DNA of 64,000 nt, taken from contig NZ_FPCC01000002.1 of NCBI RefSeq assembly GCF_900116875.1, positions 124,001 to 188,000 on the forward strand, written 5' to 3'. This document shows, in pieces, positions 15,016-22,918 of this stretch. This DNA is from Butyrivibrio sp. INlla21. Its GTDB lineage: Bacteria; Bacillota; Clostridia; Lachnospirales; Lachnospiraceae. Positions within the stretch are counted from its first letter, which is position 1. Each line of letters begins with the position of its first letter. Both the position numbers and the translations under genes were made by a program. The notes beneath the pieces were generated by a model that worked only from the letters and a program-made list of their open reading frames with translations, made no database searches and was not told the DNA's origin.

Positions 15016-16599
15016 ATGGATAGACATAAAAACACTTTGTTAAAAAGCATAAAGAGCATTTTGTTTTTTCTGTTTATCACCATAAGTTTAATCGGATGCG
15101 GCAGTATTTCAGATGGGGAATATGCCGCATCTGTTACTCTTACGGGAGGGAGCGGAAGAGCAAGCATCGACAGCCCTTGCACGGTTACCGTAAAAGACGG
15201 AAAGGCTACTGCGGAAATTTTCTGGAGCAGCCCAAATTATGATTACATGATCGTTGACGGAACAAGGTATGAGCCCGTTAACGAGGACGGGAATTCCGAA
15301 TTTATAATTCCCGTTAAGCTTGATAAGAAGATGAAAGTTCAGGCGGACACCGTTGCGATGAGCACGCCCCACCTGATCGACTACGAACTCTTTTTCTCGG
15401 TAAAAGATGCAAAGTCCGGCGGCAAAGCAGGTAATCCCGAAGAATTCGGTGAAGAACCGGGCGACGCCGATGATGAAAGCGCAGACAGCGCAGATATTGC
15501 GAACAAGGCGCTGGTTAATAAAGCTCCCGATATCGAAGGGCTTGAATATTTAAGTACAGACCAAAACGCGTACGCGGATTGCTACGCTATACATAGATAT
15601 AAAGACGATTACGCTGTTATCAGCGTTTATGACGGCAGAAATTACCTCCTGGTACCTGAGGGAAAAGAACTGACTAAGGACACTTTAAAAGCGGTAAAAA
15701 AGGGCCTTGGAGGCGACAGAAGCATTACCGTGATAAAAAAGTCGGTGGACAAGATATACCTGGCTGCATCAAGTGCGATGTGCCAATTTGATTCCATAGA
15801 TTCGGTCGATAAAATTGCACTTTCCGGAATAGAAAGAGATAATTGGTATATAGATGCCGCAAAGAAGAGCATGGACGACGGAAAGCTTGAATACGGCGGC
15901 AAATACAGCGCCCCCGATTACGAGAAGATAGTTAATAATGACATTGATCTTGCAATAGAATCCACGATGATCCTTCATACACCCAAGGTCATGGAGAAGC
16001 TTGAAAAGCTTGGAATTCCTGTGTTTGTGGATAGATCGAGCTATGAGAGCGATCCGCTTGGAAGATGCGAATGGATCAGGGTTTACGGACTTATCTGCGA
16101 TAAGGAAGATGAGGGCAAAAGAGCTTACGACGAGCAGGTAGAGCTTGCTAAGGCCTTTGAAAGCTCGGATGTTTCCGGCAAAAAGATAGCTTTTTTCTCC
16201 ATTAATTCCAAGCACCTCGTGTATACGAGAAGCGGCGATGACTATTTTTCCAAGATGGTTGAAAAGGCGGGCGGAGAGTATCTTGCCCCTAAGGATGTGG
16301 ATTCCAAGGGACACTCGTCATATCTTTCCGTCAGCATGGAAGCATTTTACGACTATGCCAAGGACGCGGACATTCTCATCTACAATTCAACGATTGAGGA
16401 TTGTCCCGACAGCCTTTCGGATCTAAAGGCCGAGGATGCGATATTCGCCGATTTCAAGGCGGTAAAAAGCGGCGATGTCTGGTACACGGATAAATCGCTG
16501 TATCAGTTTACGGACAGAACAGGGAATATAATCAAGGATCTAAATGATATTGTTGCGAAAGCTTCGGAAGATACTGAGTTTTTCCATAAGCTTAAATAA
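15016..16599 (+). CDS. Corrinoid/cobalt-type ABC substrate-binding lipoprotein with an extra N-terminal beta-rich domain
   Basis: This 527-residue lipoprotein has lipobox SLIGC (Cys near 28). Residues 32-135 (DGEYAASVTL...VKDGKATAEI) form a beta-rich domain of the same general type as in the preceding CbiK lipoprotein. Residues 175-527 are a BtuF/FepB-type helical-backbone binding protein with the typical DLAIE...KLGIPVFV pattern. Together with the FecCD-type permease at 19270 and ATPase at 20283 it forms a class II importer. Its place inside a riboswitch-controlled corrin operon points to a corrinoid, corrin precursor, cobalt complex or tetrapyrrole as ligand; the sequence does not settle which. 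Confidence 0.8.
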   Translation: MDRHKNTLLKSIKSILFFLFITISLIGCGSISDGEYAASVTLTGGSGRASIDSPCTVTVKDGKATAEIFWSSPNYDYMIVDGTRYEPVNEDGNSEFIIPVKLDKKMKVQADTVAMSTPHLIDYELFFSVKDAKSGGKAGNPEEFGEEPGDADDESADSADIANKALVNKAPDIEGLEYLSTDQNAYADCYAIHRYKDDYAVISVYDGRNYLLVPEGKELTKDTLKAVKKGLGGDRSITVIKKSVDKIYLAASSAMCQFDSIDSVDKIALSGIERDNWYIDAAKKSMDDGKLEYGGKYSAPDYEKIVNNDIDLAIESTMILHTPKVMEKLEKLGIPVFVDRSSYESDPLGRCEWIRVYGLICDKEDEGKRAYDEQVELAKAFESSDVSGKKIAFFSINSKHLVYTRSGDDYFSKMVEKAGGEYLAPKDVDSKGHSSYLSVSMEAFYDYAKDADILIYNSTIEDCPDSLSDLKAEDAIFADFKAVKSGDVWYTDKSLYQFTDRTGNIIKDLNDIVAKASEDTEFFHKLK

Positions 16600-16624
16600 A
16601 TCAATAATAAGACAAGGTGGGCGC

Positions 16625-17266
16625 ATGCAGATAGAGCACATTCTTCCTTCGGATATAGAAAAAAGAAGCTTCGAGATTATAAGAAAAGAGCTGGCGGAAA
16701 GCGGCGTGAGCATTCCCAAAGCCGTTGAGCAGACCGTTGTGAGAGTCATTCATACCACGGCCGACTTTGAGTACGCCAAGACTTTAATGTTCTCCGAGGA
16801 TGTTATCGAGAAGGCAAGAAAGGCGATTTATGAGGGCGCCTGCATTGTGACTGATACAAACATGGCACTTTCGGGGATCAACAAAAGATCGCTTGCTAAA
16901 TTCGGAGGTGAAGTTTTCTGCTTTATGGCGGATGAAGAAGTTGCGGGCGAAGCTTCAAAGAGGAAGGTCACAAGAGCTTACGTAAGCATGGAAAAGGCTT
17001 CGCGCATGGATAAAAAGCTGATCTTCGCGATCGGAAACGCACCGACTGCTCTTATTAAACTAAAAGAGCTTATGGACGAGGGTTATAAGCCTGAGCTTAT
17101 AATCGGCGTTCCCGTGGGCTTTGTGAATGTCGTTGAGGCAAAAGAACTGATAATTGAAAGTGATGTTCCTTATATAGTAAACAGGGGAAGAAAGGGCGGA
17201 AGCGGCGTTGCTGCTGCGATCGTCAACTCCATCCTTTATTCCATGGATGAAAAAAGAGGGAAATAA
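16625..17266 (+). CDS. cbiC: Cobalt-precorrin-8 methylmutase
   Basis: CbiC moves the C-11 methyl group to C-12 to form cobyrinate, a late ring step. The 213-residue protein has the family pattern: VRVIHTTADFEYA near the N-terminus, with the His required for catalysis, then TDTNMALSGI, IGNAPTAL and IGVPVGFVNVVEAKE. The start ATG at 16625 follows an AGGTGGG ribosome site; the open frame extends 27 codons further upstream into the previous gene but that part is not conserved-looking. It is the third gene of the riboswitch operon. Confidence 0.94.
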   Translation: MQIEHILPSDIEKRSFEIIRKELAESGVSIPKAVEQTVVRVIHTTADFEYAKTLMFSEDVIEKARKAIYEGACIVTDTNMALSGINKRSLAKFGGEVFCFMADEEVAGEASKRKVTRAYVSMEKASRMDKKLIFAIGNAPTALIKLKELMDEGYKPELIIGVPVGFVNVVEAKELIIESDVPYIVNRGRKGGSGVAAAIVNSILYSMDEKRGK

Positions 17267-17280
17267 CCCGCGGAGGGCAT

Positions 17281-18441
17281 ATGAGCGGAACAGGAAAAAG
17301 AGCCGGCTCAAATCCCGGCGGCAAAGATGATCATATGGACGCAAGCGTAACTAAGCTTCGAAGCGGTTATACAACGGGAAGCTGCGCAGCTGCGGCGGCG
17401 AAGGCGGCCCTTATAATGATGGAAACGGGCGAAGATATCTATAATGTAAGTATCGTTACGCCCAAAGGTATCATATACAACGCAGAGATTGTTGACATTA
17501 AGAAAAGCGAAGATAACAGCGAAGTTACCTGCGCGGTCATTAAAGACGGCGGCGACGATCCCGATGTCACGACGGGTGCTTATGTCTATGTAACTTTAAG
17601 AAAGTCGGACAAAGAAGGCATAAGGATAGACGGCGGAGAAGGCGTGGGAAGAGTCACAAAGCCGGGGCTCGATCAGCCGATAGGAGAAGCCGCCATCAAT
17701 TCCGTTCCGCGCAGAATGATAAAGGAGAATCTTGAGCAGGTTCTTTTGACAGGGAAATCAGATATAAAGGGACTCGACGTTATCGTAAGCGTTCCGGGCG
17801 GAGAGGAGATCGCGCAAAAGACATTTAATCCGATGCTCGGAATTGTCGGAGGCATATCGATCCTTGGAACAACCGGGATCGTTGAGCCTATGAGTGACAG
17901 CGCGATCGTTGAGACGATTAGGACACATGTCAGGGTGAAAAAAGCCGAGGGAAAAGAGATCTTGCTGGCGGCTCCCGGAAACTACGGAATAACTTTTTTA
18001 AGTGAGAGATACAAGCTTGAAGACGGAAACGCAGTCATGACTTCCAACTTCGTATATGACGCGGTGAGAATCGCGCTTGAGGAAGGCTTTTCGAAGATGC
18101 TGTTTGTCGGACACATCGGTAAGCTCGTAAAGGTTGCGGGCGGAATAAAGAATACACATTCAAGGTACGGCGACCACAGAATGGAGATCTTATCGGACAT
18201 CGCGAATGATGATGGTATAAGATCCGAATTGTCCGAATGTGTAATGACGGATGAAGCCGTAAGGATCATCACGGAGAAAGGCCTTGCGGATAAAGTTTTT
18301 CCTAAGATGGCGGAGCTTATAAAAAAGCACATGGAAGAATGGGCTGATGGAAAAATACAGATAGAAATTATAGTCTTTTCCAATGAGTACACGGAACTTG
18401 TGAGCACGGCCGGTGCGCACGGGTTCATGGAGCAGCTTTGA
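17281..18441 (+). CDS. cbiD: Cobalt-precorrin-5B (C1)-methyltransferase
   Basis: CbiD methylates C-1 of the corrin ring using S-adenosylmethionine in the oxygen-independent pathway. The 386-residue protein has the signature RSGYTTGSCAAAAAKAA at about residues 27-43, GGDDPDVTTG, and the C-terminal VGHIGKLVKVAGG. GGAGGG just before ATG 17281 supports that start, although a second Met at residue 19 gives a more typical N-terminus. It lies 15 bases after cbiC in the operon. Confidence 0.95.
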   Translation: MSGTGKRAGSNPGGKDDHMDASVTKLRSGYTTGSCAAAAAKAALIMMETGEDIYNVSIVTPKGIIYNAEIVDIKKSEDNSEVTCAVIKDGGDDPDVTTGAYVYVTLRKSDKEGIRIDGGEGVGRVTKPGLDQPIGEAAINSVPRRMIKENLEQVLLTGKSDIKGLDVIVSVPGGEEIAQKTFNPMLGIVGGISILGTTGIVEPMSDSAIVETIRTHVRVKKAEGKEILLAAPGNYGITFLSERYKLEDGNAVMTSNFVYDAVRIALEEGFSKMLFVGHIGKLVKVAGGIKNTHSRYGDHRMEILSDIANDDGIRSELSECVMTDEAVRIITEKGLADKVFPKMAELIKKHMEEWADGKIQIEIIVFSNEYTELVSTAGAHGFMEQL

Positions 18442-18503
18442 GCGCACAGCTCACCTGTCAGCATTTTGTTAAAGCTTGATCGTTAATATCAGGGAGAATA
18501 GCG

Positions 18504-19268
18504 ATGGTACATTTTGTCGGAGCGGGTCCCGGAGCGGTGGACCTCATAACCATACGAGGACAGAAATTGATTGCGGAAGCGGACGTCATCATATACGCGG
18601 GTTCGCTTGTTAATCCAAAGCTTTTGGATTACGCCAAAGAAGGTGCGCAGATTTATGACAGCGCCAAGCTTACGCTTGAAGAAGTGATTGCTATCATGAA
18701 GGAAGCTGAGGAACAAGGCTTTGATGTCGTGCGGCTTCACACGGGAGATCCGAGCATTTACGGCGCAATAAGAGAGCAGATGGATGAGCTCGATAAGCTT
18801 GGAATAGCCTATGACGTAACGCCCGGAGTGAGCTCTTTTTGCGGGGCAGCGGCTGCGCTTGAGATTGAATACACACTTCCGGGGATCACACAGAGCGTCA
18901 TTATTTCGAGGATGGAAGGAAGGACCAAGGTTCCGGAAAAAGAGTCTGTTGAGAACCTTGCTTCTATCGGCGCGACCATGGTGTTCTTCTTGTCCGCGGG
19001 CGATATAAAAGGACTTAAAGAAAAGCTGTTAAACGCTGGGAGAGATCCCAAAACTCTGTGTGCGGTTGTTTATAAAGCAACATGGGACGATGAAAAGAAG
19101 TTTATATGCACGCTTGATGATCTTCCGGATATGGCGAGCGAACACGGGATAAATAAGACGGCGCTTATAATAGTCGGAGATGCGTTAAGTCAGGCGGGAT
19201 ACGAGAAATCAAGGCTTTACGCTGCGGATTTCGACACGGAATTCAGAAAGGCAAAAGAGAATCCTTAA
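18504..19268 (+). CDS. cbiF: Cobalt-precorrin-4 C11-methyltransferase
   Basis: CbiF is a SAM-dependent tetrapyrrole methylase. The 254-residue protein shows the family landmarks: VHFVGAGPGAVDLITIRG at the N-terminus, YAGSLVNP, the LHTGDPSIYGA loop, and TPGVSSFCGAAA. AGGGAGA precedes the ATG. A 62-base gap separates it from cbiD; I see no terminator in it, so it should stay in the operon. It is followed by the importer permease after one base. Confidence 0.95.
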   Translation: MVHFVGAGPGAVDLITIRGQKLIAEADVIIYAGSLVNPKLLDYAKEGAQIYDSAKLTLEEVIAIMKEAEEQGFDVVRLHTGDPSIYGAIREQMDELDKLGIAYDVTPGVSSFCGAAAALEIEYTLPGITQSVIISRMEGRTKVPEKESVENLASIGATMVFFLSAGDIKGLKEKLLNAGRDPKTLCAVVYKATWDDEKKFICTLDDLPDMASEHGINKTALIIVGDALSQAGYEKSRLYAADFDTEFRKAKENP

Positions 19269-19269
19269 G

Positions 19270-20286
19270 ATGGAAAAGAAGATTAAGAAAAGAACGGCGG
19301 TTGTATTTGCGGCTCTTTTGATACTGGTTATCGCTTCGTTTCTTGTAAATATTCTTGTGGGAAATGTAAAGATAAGCCTTCAAGAGATAATCGAGGTTTT
19401 TGCGGGAACGAGCAGTAACACCAAGATCATAAACATAATAATGACGATAAGACTTCCGAGGGCAGTCATGGCGCTGGTTCTCGGGGGCGCTCTTGCCGTG
19501 TCGGGATTCCTTCTTCAGACGTATTTTGCCAATCCCATCGCAGGTCCTTATATCCTTGGTATTTCATCGGGAGCCAAGATGGTGGTTGCGCTTACGCTTA
19601 TCTTTTTTGCGGGAAAGATAGGAAGGGTATCGAATCTTTTGCTTGTGTTTGCTGCATTTGTCGGTGCGATCACGGCGACGGGCTTTATCATCATGATCTC
19701 GAAAAAGGTTAGGAGTATGTCGGCTCTTTTGGCTGCGGGAATCATGATCGGATACATCTGCAGCGCGATAACGGATTTTCTTGTGACGTTTGCCGAGGAC
19801 TCGGACATCGTTAATCTCCACAGCTGGTCGCAGGGAAGCTTTTCCGGAGCAAACGCCGAGGGAGCTCTTTTTTCCGTGATCATTGTGGGAATTACATTTT
19901 TTGCGGTGGTTCTTTTTTCCAAAACTCTTGATGCGTTCAGGCTCGGAGAGGGCTATGCAAGGAGCGTGGGAGTTAACGTTAAGCTCTGCAGGATCGTGAT
20001 AATAATCTTGTCGGGCATATTGTCGGCGTGCGTTACGGCATTCGCGGGACCCGTGTCGTTCATAGGAATCGCGGTTCCGTATCTTATGAGAGAAGTGCTG
20101 AAATCGTCCAAGCCGATTCTTTTGATCCCGGCGTCGTTCCTTTCGGGCGCGGTATTTTGCATGCTGAGCGACCTTCTTGCGAGGATGCTCTTTGCGCCGA
20201 CGGAGATGAATATTTCAGCGGTGACGTCGCTATTTGGCGCGCCGATAGTTATTTTTATGATAATAAGACGAGGTAAGAGCAGGTGA
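19270..20286 (+). CDS. FecCD/BtuC-family ABC importer permease
   Basis: The 338-residue membrane protein has about ten hydrophobic helices and the family marks RLPRAVMALVLGGALAVSG near the start, NPIAGPYILGISSGA, and the coupling region GPVSFIGIAVPYLMRE. It forms the membrane channel for the binding protein at 15016 and ATPase at 20283. It starts one base after cbiF, with translation probably coupled, and overlaps the ATPase gene by four bases. Embedding in corrin biosynthesis suggests uptake of a corrinoid or cobalt/tetrapyrrole species. Confidence 0.88.
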   Translation: MEKKIKKRTAVVFAALLILVIASFLVNILVGNVKISLQEIIEVFAGTSSNTKIINIIMTIRLPRAVMALVLGGALAVSGFLLQTYFANPIAGPYILGISSGAKMVVALTLIFFAGKIGRVSNLLLVFAAFVGAITATGFIIMISKKVRSMSALLAAGIMIGYICSAITDFLVTFAEDSDIVNLHSWSQGSFSGANAEGALFSVIIVGITFFAVVLFSKTLDAFRLGEGYARSVGVNVKLCRIVIIILSGILSACVTAFAGPVSFIGIAVPYLMREVLKSSKPILLIPASFLSGAVFCMLSDLLARMLFAPTEMNISAVTSLFGAPIVIFMIIRRGKSR

Positions 20287-21032
20287 AAATAGAGAACGTT
20301 TCTGCCGGATATCGAAAAAACATAGTGCTTAAGGACGTGAACCTCGAGGTGAAAAAGGGCGAGATCATTTCGCTCATCGGGCCAAACGGCGGGGGTAAGT
20401 CGACTCTTTTAAAAAGTATAAGAGGGGAGCTTTCGCTTCTTGGAGGCGCGGTCTATCTCGGCGAGGATGAGCTTAAGACAATATCGCTTCGCGAGCTTTC
20501 AAGGAAGATGTCGATCGTTACGACGGACAGGATAAAACCTGAGCTTATGACGTGCAAGGATGTTGTGAGCGCGGGAAGGCTTCCTTTTACCGATTGCTTC
20601 GGATTCGGTTCGGAAAAAGACACCGCGGCTGTGCAGAGGGCGATGTCGCTTATGAAGATTGAAGCGCTGAAGGACAAGCCTTACGACAAGCTTAGCGACG
20701 GACAAAAGCAGAGAACTTTGATAGCAAGGGCGATCGCACAGGAGCCTGAGTATCTTATCATGGATGAGCCTACGTCGTACCTGGACATAAGGTACAGGAT
20801 GGAATTTATGGATGTGATAGAAGGGCTTGCAAAAGAGGGCGTGACGATCATCATGTCACTTCATGAGCTTGAGCTTGCACTCAACTATTCGGACAGACTT
20901 CTTCTTATCTATGATGACGGAAGGACTATGTGCGAGGAACCTTCTAAGGTTCTTGAAAAGGGGCTGATAAAAGAGCTCTTTTCACTTACGGATGAGATGT
21001 ATGAGAAGGCTCTCGGAAAGAGAATGCTATGA
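20283..21032 (+). CDS. ABC importer ATP-binding protein, BtuD/FecE type
   Basis: This 249-residue cytosolic ATPase energises the permease upstream. Walker A is GPNGGGKST (about 38-46) and Walker B is YLIMDEPTSYLD. The signature is unusual: LSDGQKQRT instead of LSGGQ. That variant occurs in this transporter class and need not abolish activity. The start is a GTG that overlaps the permease stop (GTGA). It overlaps the next gene at ATGA/TGAAC, so the whole block is translationally coupled. Confidence 0.88.
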   Translation: MKIENVSAGYRKNIVLKDVNLEVKKGEIISLIGPNGGGKSTLLKSIRGELSLLGGAVYLGEDELKTISLRELSRKMSIVTTDRIKPELMTCKDVVSAGRLPFTDCFGFGSEKDTAAVQRAMSLMKIEALKDKPYDKLSDGQKQRTLIARAIAQEPEYLIMDEPTSYLDIRYRMEFMDVIEGLAKEGVTIIMSLHELELALNYSDRLLLIYDDGRTMCEEPSKVLEKGLIKELFSLTDEMYEKALGKRML

Positions 21033-22918
21033 ACAAGGTAGAATATGAAAAATACAAGATCATAAGCTTTACCGATGCGGGGCGTGAGTTGGCTGAGAGG
21101 CTCCTTATTCTTCTTGTGACAGGCGGCAAAGCCAAGTGGGCGGAAGGAGCTTTTTCCGGTAATGCGGAAGATGATCTGCGCGGCGAAAGTCATGGTGACA
21201 ATGCGGTAGAGTCGCTTGATGATTTTGTAAAAGAAAACTTTGATACCGGAAATGTCCTTGTGTTTATAGGTGCCGCAGGCATTGCGGTAAGAGCGATCGC
21301 GCCCTATATCAAGGATAAGACCAAAGATCCCGCGGTCATTGTTATTGATGAAAAAGGCAGGAACGTGATTCCGATTTTGTCGGGGCACATCGGAGGCGGA
21401 GTTAAGGAGGCGCGTCTTATGGCGATGCTTCTTGGTGCCAAGCCGGTTCTTACAACCGCAACGGATGTTGAGAATGAGTTCGCTGTTGATGTTTATGCCA
21501 AGGCAAATGACCTTGTTATATCCGATATGAAGGCGGCAAAAGAGTTTACGGCGCGCCTTTTGGAAGAGAAGAAAGGCTACTACTTTGTAGATGAAGGCGC
21601 GGAAGCGTTTGTGGGAAGCGGCATAGGATATGAGAATGTGGTAAGGGTGAAAGACGTCAGTGACTTGTTTATTGATGATGCGAATCCCGAGAAGAAAGCC
21701 GCGCTGCCGGAGAGCGGTAGAAAGAACTTCTTTGTCATCTCTTACAGAGACGACGATGCACTTTCTGCGCTTGGTTTAAAGGGTGATTATCTAAAGGTTA
21801 TTCCCAAATGCATTGCGGTCGGAATGGGCTGCAAGAAGGGAACGGGCGGCGATTCTCTTTACTCTTTTTGCCTTGATAAGTTAAAAGAAGCGGGGATTGA
21901 TGCAAGGGCGGTGGATGCGCTTGCTTCCGCATCGATCAAAAAAGATGAAGAGGGACTTAAATATGTCGCTGATAAGCTTGATGCATATTTTGTGACCTTT
22001 GAAGCGGACGATCTCATGGCGATGCCGGGAGACTTCGAGTCTTCCGAGTTTGCGCTTGAGGTGACGGGCTGCGATAACATCTGCGAGAGAGCGGTGGTTG
22101 CTCTTGGAGCGGAAGGAGTTCTTGTTCACAAGACCAAGGGAACGGGAATGACTTTCGCGGCAGGTGTAATGAGGCCTAATAAGAAGGGCTCTTTAACCGT
22201 AGTCGGAATCGGACCCGGCGCCTACGAAGATATGACTGTCAGAGCTCAGAAAGCTCTTTTGGAATCAGATGTGATCGCGGGGTATACGGTGTACTGCGAT
22301 CTCGTAAGACCTTATTACAAGGACAAGGAATACATCTCTACGCCCATGATGGGAGAAGAGAAAAGGGTTGAGCTGGCTCTTTTGACAGCGGCCAAAGGCA
22401 AGGCGGTTTCGCTTATCAGCAGCGGGGATGCGGGAGTTTACGGCATGGCGGGACTTGCGTTTCTTTTGGGACAAAAATTTCCTGATGTCGATATCAGGGT
22501 AATCCCCGGGGTTACTGCGGCTCTTAGCGGAGCGGCACTTCTTGGGGCGCCTTTAATACATGACTTTTGCCTTATCAGCATGAGCGACAGACTTACGCCT
22601 TTGGAGCTTATCGAGAAGAGGCTGCGGTGCGCGGCGATGGCAGATATGTCGGTAGTTATCTACAATCCGGAGAGCAAGGGAAGGAAAGGGTATCTTAAGC
22701 ACGCGTGCGAAATTTTGTTGGAGACGTTGCCTGCGGACAGGGTATGCGGAATTGCGAATAACATCGGAAGAGACGGCGAGAGCTGTAGCGTTATGACTTT
22801 GGCAGAGCTTAAGGATGCGGACGCTGACATGTTTTCAACTGTGTTTATCGGCAATTCCACAACTGCGAATATTGGCGGAAAGATGGTTACTCAAAGAGGG
22901 TACAAGAGTGAGAGATAA
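21029..22918 (+). CDS. cbiGH: CbiG-CbiH fusion: cobalt-precorrin-5A hydrolase and precorrin-3B C17-methyltransferase
   Basis: The protein has 629 residues. The N-terminal half (about 1-385) is CbiG, which opens the lactone ring: it has the FIGAAGIAVRAIAPYI and LSGHIGGG...A motifs and the C-terminal subdomain CIAVGMGCKKGT. The second half (about 390-629) is CbiH, a SAM methylase that contracts the ring: VVGIGPGAYEDMT, SSGDAGVYGMAG, PGVTAALSGAALLGAPL. Joining consecutive steps of ring contraction is known in Clostridia and would help channel labile intermediates. The start overlaps the ATPase gene by four bases. Confidence 0.93.
   Translation: MNKVEYEKYKIISFTDAGRELAERLLILLVTGGKAKWAEGAFSGNAEDDLRGESHGDNAVESLDDFVKENFDTGNVLVFIGAAGIAVRAIAPYIKDKTKDPAVIVIDEKGRNVIPILSGHIGGGVKEARLMAMLLGAKPVLTTATDVENEFAVDVYAKANDLVISDMKAAKEFTARLLEEKKGYYFVDEGAEAFVGSGIGYENVVRVKDVSDLFIDDANPEKKAALPESGRKNFFVISYRDDDALSALGLKGDYLKVIPKCIAVGMGCKKGTGGDSLYSFCLDKLKEAGIDARAVDALASASIKKDEEGLKYVADKLDAYFVTFEADDLMAMPGDFESSEFALEVTGCDNICERAVVALGAEGVLVHKTKGTGMTFAAGVMRPNKKGSLTVVGIGPGAYEDMTVRAQKALLESDVIAGYTVYCDLVRPYYKDKEYISTPMMGEEKRVELALLTAAKGKAVSLISSGDAGVYGMAGLAFLLGQKFPDVDIRVIPGVTAALSGAALLGAPLIHDFCLISMSDRLTPLELIEKRLRCAAMADMSVVIYNPESKGRKGYLKHACEILLETLPADRVCGIANNIGRDGESCSVMTLAELKDADADMFSTVFIGNSTTANIGGKMVTQRGYKSER

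Noticed and set aside
22815-22907. Upstream extension of the CbiJ-CbiE-CbiT frame into cbiGH
   Set aside because: The extra 31 residues are a frame-shadow of CbiH; a GTG with AGAGGG at 22908 gives the normal CbiJ N-terminus.
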